A stretch of 64,000 nucleotides of DNA from Eucommia ulmoides (lineage: Eukaryota > Streptophyta > Magnoliopsida > Garryales > Eucommiaceae): the NCBI GenBank assembly GCA_016647705.1, contig CM028335.1:42753526-42817525 (forward strand). Direction: 5' to 3'. The stretch's first letter is position 1; each line of letters starts with the position of its first letter. This document shows, piece after piece, positions 47,215 through 56,400 of this stretch. A program made the translations under genes and the position numbers. Under the pieces are notes generated by a model. It searched no databases. It worked only from the letters and a program-made list of their open reading frames with translations, and had not been told where the DNA came from.

Positions 47215-47565
47215 GTTATTGTTATTATATAACATGTATGATATCACATGTAATATTTAGATTATATATATTAAACGATTTTTTTTCTTTTTGTTTCCTT
47301 CTGAAACAAATTTGGATCACTTATTTATTTACAAAATGTCTTTTTAAAATAAAATAAAAAATATTAGTTATATCCCAAAACTCTTAAAAGTATATTTTAA
47401 ATAACACAATAATCCCAAAAAAAAATTAAAAGTTAAATTAAAATTAACATTTAACCCCCAAAAATTATCAAATATAATTTATACCGTAAATTTGCAAAAC
47501 AATTCTAAAATTATTAAATTTATATAAAGTAATAATTTCATAATATAAATTTTTGGGATATTACA
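46210..47565 (-). repeat. 5' LTR with internal end/PBS duplication
   Basis: 1356 bp, TGTTGCGACCCGG to GGATATTACA (plus strand). The second internal TGTAACGACCTG is near 46331, preceded by CAGCTCTGATACTAC, the inverse of a primer-binding-like TAGTATCAGAGCTG. The true outer primer site is at about 46196-46209. Frames through its T-rich stretch near 47180 are not genes. Confidence 0.78.
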
Positions 47566-47570
47566 TATTG

Positions 47571-50274
47571 AACTAATTTCTATTTTTAAGTATAATGATT
47601 AATAATATCTCTAAAAATATCTTTTAAAGTATAGTCTTTTATTTTATTATATAGATCACAAAACATAAAAATTAGAAAAAGAAAAAAGAAAAAATAATGT
47701 GATGGAATTTGGACTATTTTGAATTTAAAGAGAGAGAGATTTGCAAAATAAATAAGAGAGAAGTAGGAAGCTTAGATATTTGACCACTAAAAATAGTTAG
47801 GGTTTGCAAAAAGAAATGAAAGTTATATGTGTGTGCGCGTACACGCTTATAGAAACATTTTTTTTCTTCCACTAAAACTCAAAACACTTGGATTTTGGCA
47901 TAATTTTTTGAACAAAGAGTTTGAGAAAAATGAATAAAAAAAAGAAAAAAAAAATTGTAGAAGCAATATAGATGCGCATTTTGTTTGCAATGAACATAAA
48001 TTTTAAAATCGAAAAATGTAAAAATGACATGAAAAATGAAAGATGTATTGGGGGTATATGTGGAAAAATACTAAATTAAAAATTTACTTGAAAATACTCT
48101 TAACTTAATTCGACGTCTATTTTTATATTTTATACTTTGCATAAATAGAATTATAGGTAAAAAAAAATTATAGTTTGCATAAATAGAATTATAGTAAAAA
48201 AATCCCAGTGTGCAAAAAAATTGTCACAAAAATGAATAAATAAGAAATTCTAAAACTAATTAAAATGCATCGATACTAAGATGGTTTAAATAATAATTCA
48301 TATTATTAGATAATTTTAGTTGATAAATTAATTAAAATAATACAATAGCAAGTTTAAAATAGTAATTTACTTTCAAAACCCCTTACCGCAGATATTTTCA
48401 AAATTTACTACCATATATAAATTTTTTTCGTGATTTGAATCAATTTCTAATCTGAATTTGTAAACCTCTCAGATCAGAATTTTTTTCAGGTTCAAATAAG
48501 TTTCTAATCCTGACGTTTTCTTGATCTACAACTTTTTTTCCATATTTGAATCAATTTGTGATCTAGATTTTTTTTCTCATGTTTGAATTTTATCCAGATA
48601 TTTCTTTTTCTTTTTTTCCTTTTTTTTTGCAATATTTTCTATTGTTGAGTCCTTGGAGCAATTTTGTGAGTGTTGTGTTATTGATTTTCTTGACTTGCAA
48701 TTTTCTTGTGTTTTTGTTGTAATTTTTGGTAGTGATTAAATTTTACAATTTTTGCCTTCCGAAGAGAGAAAAGAAACATAAGCAGAATTTGAATATGAGG
48801 GTATCATAGTCATTTTCCTAATAATTACTAAAGAAGTAGTGGGCTATTGATGCCCAACTAAAAAAAATTAACAACATTTTAATTAAGATAGGCCCCACAA
48901 ATTTCAACCTGATTAAAAAATACACTCTTTATTTTTTATTTTTTTAACAAAACTCCACTAATATAGTTGAATTGCCTTATTTATTAGTGGATATATGTAT
49001 TTGTTGAAATAATGAGTGTTTCGATTGTTGAGATTTTCATTTATTAATTTTCAAATAATTTATATAGTGAGAATTTGGTTGATTAATTAATGATAATGGG
49101 ATAAAACTTAAGTGCATATGACCTTTTAGGGTCTAAAATAACTTACCCAAAAAAGGGATAGTTGGTCAATAATAGCATTCATGCAATTTTTGGGTAATCC
49201 AAAACCAAAAAGCTAATTGAACATAACTAAAAATATAATAAAAAATGCTACCAATAATGTAAGTAAAAGAAATTCGAATGGCCACTAGACTCAAGTAGCT
49301 GGCGGCTGTAGGATAGCAGTTGGTAATGCAACCTTAATGGGAATATTAGTTTGCATGAACGCTAAGAGTATGTTTGGTTGTGTGATGAAAAAAATATATA
49401 TATTCTCATACTTGGAAGAAAAATCATTTAATTTTCCTTAAGTTTATTTGGTTTGAGGGATTGAAAAAGACAAAAAACATAATATTAGATGCATAGTAAT
49501 GAAAGAAAAATAAAAGAAAAAAAAATACATACTTATTTAATTTACTATTTTACCCTTACATATTATAAAATATAATATAATATTTTTTTTAAGTAAAGAA
49601 AAAGAAAAAATTATACACTTAATTAATTACTATTTTACCCATACATATTACAAAACAAAATAAAATATTTACAATCAATATTTCAAATCTTGTAAAAATA
49701 AGCAATTCACTAACTAATAAGAAAATAATCAACTAAAATAGGATTATAATTATAGTAATCATCATTCAAGATGAATACAATATATATAAATTACTAATAA
49801 ATAAAATCTAAAAAAAAAAGTATAAAAAAACATAAATGAATGGGTAGATAGCATATACAAGGATAAAGGCATAATTGTAATTTGGTACTTTCTCTCAGGC
49901 TTCAACCATTTTCATCCCAAATCTGAGAGGGAAAAAAAAAAGAAAGAAAAAGAGCCTTTTTTTCCCATCCTTGTTTCTTTTGCATTCCATTTTCCTTTCC
50001 TTACCAAACACAATTTTATTTTATTTTTATTTCCACCCTTTTTTCATTGTCATTTTCCCATCCACCCATTTTTTCACCCAACCAATTAGACCGGACCAAG
50101 AGTAAAATACTTATTTAATTAGGGAGGGTATGATTTTTAGAACCTCCTCCCATCATCAACTATGGGTGTAAATCCTTATTTCACTTCTATATTAACTGAC
50201 ATAAAATGCGTTTGGATTTTGTTGTAGTGCAGATGCAGAGCAGACACAAATACAGAAGATTAGGGTGTAAAGAA
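47571..50274. other. AT-rich sequence downstream of the AIP2-like gene, no gene
   Basis: No coding region. At 48420-48600 a TTTGAATCAATTT.TAATCTGAATTTTTTT-like unit repeats about four times. At 49371-50090 an AT-rich block begins GTTTGGTTGTGTGATGAAAA and ends TTTTTTCACCCAACCAATT, loosely inverse ends that could be a non-autonomous DNA element, not proven. Confidence 0.45.
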
Positions 50275-50280
50275 TTTATT
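50275..50280 (-). terminator. AIP2: poly(A) signal of the AIP2-like gene
   Basis: AATAAA on the minus strand, 29-34 bp beyond the stop codon. It is the first canonical signal after the coding end; such a short 3' UTR is possible but a further signal could be used. Confidence 0.55.
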
Positions 50281-50308
50281 ACAAGTCCTGCATCATATAT
50301 AATAGGAG

Positions 50309-50458
50309 TTATACATACATGTATTCACCCCCACGAACAGCATTGGCAGCACCTCTCCTCTCTTCCTCAGCCTCCTTCTCCTGTTCCTTCCGACTTTCAT
50401 ATGCATGATCATCAGTTTGCAGTTCATGCCGGCAGATTGGACACGTATTATGCTCCTC
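50309..50458 (-). CDS. AIP2: AIP2-like exon 5 (last two RING ligands and C-terminus)
   Basis: 150 nt after acceptor GAACAG. Encodes [13 protein letters not shown], a Glu/Arg-rich helix and the highly conserved end [10 protein letters not shown], then TAA at 50311-50309. Confidence 0.93.
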   Translation of the reverse strand, partial: EEHNTCPICRHELQTDDHAYESRKEQEKEAEEERRGAANAVRGGEYMYV

Positions 50459-53400
50459 CTGTTCAGACAAAACATTTCAACCATTTTATTATGCTTTGCT
50501 TTCTAACAACTACATACAAATTATCATTCTATTAGTTGGGTGGATCTTCATTCACCCAACTAATCAACTCATGCTCAAACTCCACGAATATTAAATGCAA
50601 GGATCCTCCAACGGTACATGGAAGAGGAGAGCCTCCCACCAAAATGCGTCACTCATGAATTTCCTAGAGGAAGCTAAAGTAATCTCGGGAAACCTCAAAA
50701 TTGTTAGCAAGGTCATTAAAGAATTTCCTCACATCCAGCTCTTATTCTCACGCCGGAAGTCCTCCATCACGGTATAAGGATTTGTGCAAGTAAACGAATG
50801 GTGGGCAGCCAAGCAGACTCTCTTTCATCACGGATCCCCTCCAAGAAAAGGAATCAGTTGCCACCATCTTTTGTGGGAAACTCTGTCAAACAGCATGTCC
50901 CCACTCTTTAATTTAATTCAATATTCCTGTTCATGCTCACACGTTTGCGCAGCACCGTGGTACGTGAAAATCCACCACCACCTCCAAAAGCCCATCACTC
51001 TGTTACCGAAGAGTCTCCAATGAATCCACCAGCACTTGAGTTCGCTCCGATGGCTAGTGAGGCCAGGATAAAGCAAATTGAAAATCAGGTGGTTGAATTC
51101 AATCTCCAAATGATTCAGCTTGTCAACGTTCTAGAAGATCCATTGTCGTAACAGTCGTGTGTTGATTAAGTCGTCCACCAGGATGGCTCCCAACTCGTGG
51201 TCCCCTCCTGCGTGATAGGCCATGCCTCAATAGAACAAGAAAATGCTCGCTCTCTCGAAGGGAAAAGCCTTTAGGGAGCTACATCCACTTGGGAGCAGAC
51301 TCGCACGCACCCAAGCGATAGTCCTGCTCGCTCCCTCACAAGACATCCCACGCTGAGTCCTTCCACCTACGAGAGCATGGGCATCTTCCATTTCCACCGT
51401 GACCCCTGGCAATGGAATGCTGATTGGAGGAACTGGAAACCCAAATTAGTGCTAGCAACCAACGGCAGCTCTAATACTCCTACCTTTACTCGGCCGTCGT
51501 TCACAAGCGAGATATTGGATGAACCAGCACCTCCGCGTTTTGTTTATCCCACAAACCAAATGCCATCTTACGAAGGACCCACGAACACATTTGATCATGT
51601 GACCATATTTTAGAAAATAATTGACCTCCAGGGGGCGTCCGACGCAATGCGCTGCAAGTCATTTCCAATCACCTTGGTCGGACGCGTCCGGAAATAGTAC
51701 CAAATTCAGGCCCTGGGGTCAATTGTCTGCTTCGCCAACTTCATGACGCTGAAACAAGGAAATGAACCCTTGGGGATTACTTGAACCGTTTCAATGCCGA
51801 AACCTTGTCGATCGACCGCCTAGACAACGATCTGCCATTGGTTGCGCTCATGAATCGGTTGCGGAGGGGAAAATTATTCTATTCCCTTACCAAGCACACC
51901 CTGGTAACTTGGATGACATTTTGGCAAGGGGTTCCTGTTTAAGGGAGGCTAAGTCCATTTGTATGGACAAGGTAGAGAGGAAAGATCAAAAGAAGGAAGA
52001 GGGTGACCGAGGTAATGAAACCTCCCAGCTCTAGTGGAAGGTCTCCTTAGAGAAGATAGACATCTGAGAACTCCTCCCAAAAGGTCGGATTAGCTCACCC
52101 CGCTCCGGCTACTGGTAGCTGCCATTCTTAATAGGATCAAGAAAATCGAGCCAGGTCTACAATGACCTACCCCGTTGACGTTAAAGCCTAAAAATCCGAA
52201 ACCAAAACAAATAATGCGAGTTCCACCGAGATTATAGCCACTCGACAAATGAATGCTTCCAGCTCAAGAAAGAAATTGAAAGTTTAATCAAGTGAGGATA
52301 TATTCGGCGTTACATCTGGAGGGATGACGAAGACAGAAGGAGGGATAGAACTCCCAAGCAGTGGAATGAAGGGAAGGCCCCCAAGACCTGGAGAGGGTCG
52401 AAGGCAAGATCAATACGATCCACGAGGGATTTGTCTCCGGTGGGTCCTCCACTTCCGCGGGAAAGAACACCTCTGGGCGGCAAAAAAGAAGACAACAAGA
52501 AGAGAAAAGAAAGTAAACATTACCGAGGGAGGAACTGCCATCATAACATTCACCTACAAAGACTTGGGACTCCATTCCCCTCACGACGACGCCCTGGTCA
52601 TAATCGCATTAATAGAAAATTACCGCGTGACGAGGAGTTTGGTAGATTGTGGCTGCTCAGCTGACATTTTGTTCAAGGGTTCTTTTGACGAGATGTAGAT
52701 TAATCCAGGAAAGCTCATCTCATTACCTCTTCCATCATGAGGTTTGAAGGAGAGATGATTTATCCATTCAGATAGATTAACCTCATCCATCATGGGGCTC
52801 GAAGGAGAGACGATTCATCCATTTGGATGGATTAACCTCCTCCATCATGGGGTGCAATGGCCATAAGGCTCGTGAGACTCCGGCGATAAGTCCTCGCTCG
52901 CCAAAGAGGGCCTACATGGGATCAAGGGGCCACCTGAAGGGCACACCGACCACAACGAGATAACAGAGCAATGAAGAGCTTCTAGTCTTGTGACATGGTC
53001 CTTAGGGCTTCTCCCGCCATCATCTCAAGATAAGAAACTCGGTCCCTAAGGTTGTCGGCATTGTCCTGTAGGGCCACCTGCTGGGAAAAGACTCGTGACC
53101 TGAGAGAGGAGACTGTAGTTTTCTTTCAGCAGGTCCTGAATCTCGTCCAGCAACTTCGTTCTCGAGGAAGCACTCTTCGCCCGCAAGGTGGGCAAACTCT
53201 TCCTCAAGCTCCACTTTTTCCAGCATAAGGCAAAGAAATCGGGCATCCATCACAGTGATGGATGCCCGCAAGGTGCTTAGGGCCACTAGGCCGTCCACAG
53301 ATTTGATCAGTGTCCTGAGAACATCGAAGGCCTCTCCATCTTCTCCCGTTGGAGAGAGAAGGTGCGCCTAGCCTCCCCAAAATTGTTTATGTTGATTGGC

Positions 53401-56400
53401 GGCATAATATTTGTTTGGAAAAAAAATGAAAAGACGGGTATTATTATGAAAAGCACAATAGACAAAAGGTGGTAATTGCTACAGAAACGTGAAACCCCTT
53501 TTTATAGGTGAACGCCATCATTGCCTCTGAAATGTCTCTTTGCAATTGGCGATGATTCACTTGAAGTTCTTCCAAGGAATGTCTCATCCGCCGTAAGTCC
53601 TCTTGTACCAACCGAAGCTCAAATATGTCTCGCTCCTATTCCTAAAATATATGCGCTTCTTCGGCGATCGCCGCCCTTAGCTCAGAAAACTCGGACTCCA
53701 ATGCTCGAATTTGTCCCTCGATTTCCATCAAGCGATTGTCCACTTGTATCCTTGCTTGGACACTGCAAAACCATTAACCACGCGAAGATCAACATTTCGT
53801 GTGGACTCCAGATAACATGGCATCAACACGGATTGGCAGAACGTCAGGGCATTGCTAGTGTCCCCACAAAGTGTGGAGTCCCAAGTAAGCCTTGTACCCC
53901 TGACCTCCCACTCCAGTGCTGGTATCGCCAGAGGACCTTCGTTTACCCTAGGATCTCCGGATGCTCTCTCCTCATCCGTGTTCGTGCGTGATTCCTCAGG
54001 TGCATTTGCTAGTAACCTCGGAGCTTCCAAGGCAACTCTTATTCGGGGATTAACCATTTTCTAACAAGGTAATAAGGAAAAGACAATTTGGCAAATCCTT
54101 ACCTCTAATGATCAACTAGACAAAAGACCGTTGAGACCCCTTGGTGGAAAAATGAGAAAATAAGACAAAAATATTATGAGGGGCCCAAGCAACTTGTATA
54201 TGTCACCACGAAAATACTCCGCCTGACATTTCAGTAAGATTGGACCAAGGACTCCTAGGGTAATGTGATCCTGACCAAGGAGTAGGGGCTCCTAATGTAG
54301 AGTAAATTATCATTGTCTGTGCATCGTAATTAGAGCCCGTGCATAAAGTCTTAGGTGGCAGGCCACTGCATCCTATTAAGGAGCCCCGAGACCCGCGTCC
54401 TATTATGAGCTCATGCAAAAACTCTCGTCACGTGGACCTCCCCACATGCATAATACATGCAAGGATTCTCCAACAGCTCCACCGATAGTGTCCTACATGC
54501 AAGAGGGGAGCCAATTCTTAGAATTTAATCTTCTCCTGCCAAAAGGCATCACCTATCAATAGGGGAAGATGACGTAATCTCGGTTAAGCTCAAAATTGCT
54601 AGTAAGTTTATTAAAGAATTTTTTCAAATCCAGATACTTATCCTCACACCGAAGGTCCTTCACCGGGAAAAACCCTTTCAGGTGTAAGGATGTGGGCAGG
54701 CAAACGAATGGTGGGGACAAGAATAGGCTATCTCTTTCATCACTAATCCCATCCAAGAAGACGTATCACCGGTACTATTTAAGTCCCTTCGAAAAAATAT
54801 GTTCCATGCCCACCCATGTTTTCTTGACCAAAATTCTTGACAAGTGTTTTTCACATTAAACATTTCATGTTACCTGCGTTTACCATTTGATATTCTTTGC
54901 ATGAAATTTTTACATTAAATGCAACAATAATTGATTTTGAATCGATGTATTTGTCTGTACTAGCAATTAATCTTACTTCTACTTGATTTGTTTCAATATT
55001 AAGAGTTTCCGACATAAAACTTTTATACCACATGAAAAGTTAATGTGTTGTTTTCTTTAACAAGAAAAGACAGTTTCACCGAAATTTAATATGCGGAAGA
55101 GATTTCGAGCACGTTGAAAATATTTAGGGTGCCTCCACCAAAATCCCCTTTTTTATATCTTCGTTTTTATATTTTAAGTGATTGATGGGCTAGGACTTCT
55201 GAACTCAAATTTTCTCAATGCTCTACGAAATTCTTTTGGATTAAGAGGTTGTTTATATGATAACAATACATATAATCTCCAAGCTATCAACATACTTTTG
55301 CTTCTAAAGGAAAGTAGTACTTTATTCAATTAACTTTTTTATTATAAAAAGTACTTTACAAAAGCATTACCCAACAGCGTCTAAACTATCCAAGCAGAAG
55401 CAGTAGTAAAATATTACCAGCCATGGCTTGAGGCAAGGAGGGTGAAATATGTGAGCACAAGGCAACTCTTGCATCTTATCATTTAGAATCAATTTCTCCT
55501 TGCAAATGGCACATTCAGCATCCAATCCTGTCTTGGCCAAGAGTTCTTCGGTAAGAGTAGCTACTGGAAGATTTGCAACAGCTTCTTTACTAGCTGGTGG
55601 TCGTGCTCTTGAGGATACAGGATCGTCCTCCAGAGTCTTGCAACAAAAAGTCCAATACCAAATGTTAGTAAGAACCACAATCAAAACTGTAATTATTCTA
55701 AAAAATTACTTTCTTCTTCAGTTTGCATTTCCAAATCATATCTACATCCCAAAGAGTTTAGCATCTTTTTTTTAAGAGTATAACATAAAAAATGGTCAAC
55801 TCTTAAGAGAGTGCTGGAGCAGCCATGTTCAAGGAGGTGTTCGAGCAGCTGGATTTCACTTTCTGTAGTCATTTTTGGTGCATGTGAAAAGAATAAAACA
55901 CTCAATTTTTTTGAGGTGAAAGAGCCTCTAAAAAAATGGATTAAAAGAGATTTTTCTTCTCTCTCTCTCTCTCTCTTTTTTTTTTTTTTTTTTTTTTTTT
56001 TTGAGAATGAGGGGGAAAATACCTTGGAGTGAGATATTTTCTTGAATTTATTAATGTTCTCTATGCCCATTGATTTTATTTTCACAGGTTCTTCCATTTC
56101 GTGCAGAACGCGAATGCAACCACGTCTATGTTTCATTTAACAGAAAATGTGACAGTTACATGTATATTAATAGTTCATGTGGGAAAGGTGTGACGTGCTA
56201 AAAGTACATGGGGATAAAGTCTAAGTTCCCTTTAAAAATGACCCCAAAAAAACTACTAGAAAATGGAAGAAAATGTTCATCAACATGACAATTTTTTTTT
56301 TGTTGTTGTCCTATTGCGTGTATGTGAACATAATATTTTCTTGCCAAGCAAAACCTACGCTCTAAAAAGTAGTCGTACTTTTTGTGAGCTCAAAAAGCAC

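Larger units (their letters stand above)
41853..47565 (-). mobile_element. decayed Ty3/gypsy element with two long LTRs
   Basis: Two directly repeated LTRs (41853-43187 and 46210-47565) face minus. Inside the right LTR, minus-strand GTTGGTATCGGAGC (about 46196-46209) matches the initiator-Met primer-binding site TGGTATCAGAGC with one change. Inside the left LTR, TTTAAGGGGGGTAGA (minus, about 43188-43202) is a polypurine tract, preceded by GAGGACGAAATC, a usual ending of gypsy pol. Outer flanks TATTA/TATTG fit a 5-bp duplication with one change. The 3.0-kb internal part has lost recognisable gag and pol. Confidence 0.75.
50570..54853 (+). mobile_element. deleted Ty3/gypsy element inside AIP2 intron 4
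   Basis: Oriented opposite to the gene. Related LTR-like ends lie at about 50570-50938 (left, apparently truncated) and about 54195-54853 (right); shared landmarks are TGCAAGGAT.CTCCAAC, GTAATCTCGG.AA.CTCAAAATTG and AACGAATGGTGGG. Between them are gag and protease remnants on plus and a coiled-coil ORF remnant on minus. Reverse transcriptase, RNase H and integrase are absent. Boundaries are approximate and no target duplication was found. Confidence 0.65.

Noticed and set aside
49371..50090. Possible miniature inverted-repeat transposon near the 3' side of the AIP2-like gene
   Set aside because: End similarity (GGTTGTGTGATGAAAA against GGTTGGGTGAAAAAA) is weak and no target duplication was found; kept only as a remark.
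53521..54064. Plus-strand frames of 156 and 70 codons
   Set aside because: They are shadows of the minus-strand coiled-coil ORF remnant, whose heptad pattern is the real coding signal.
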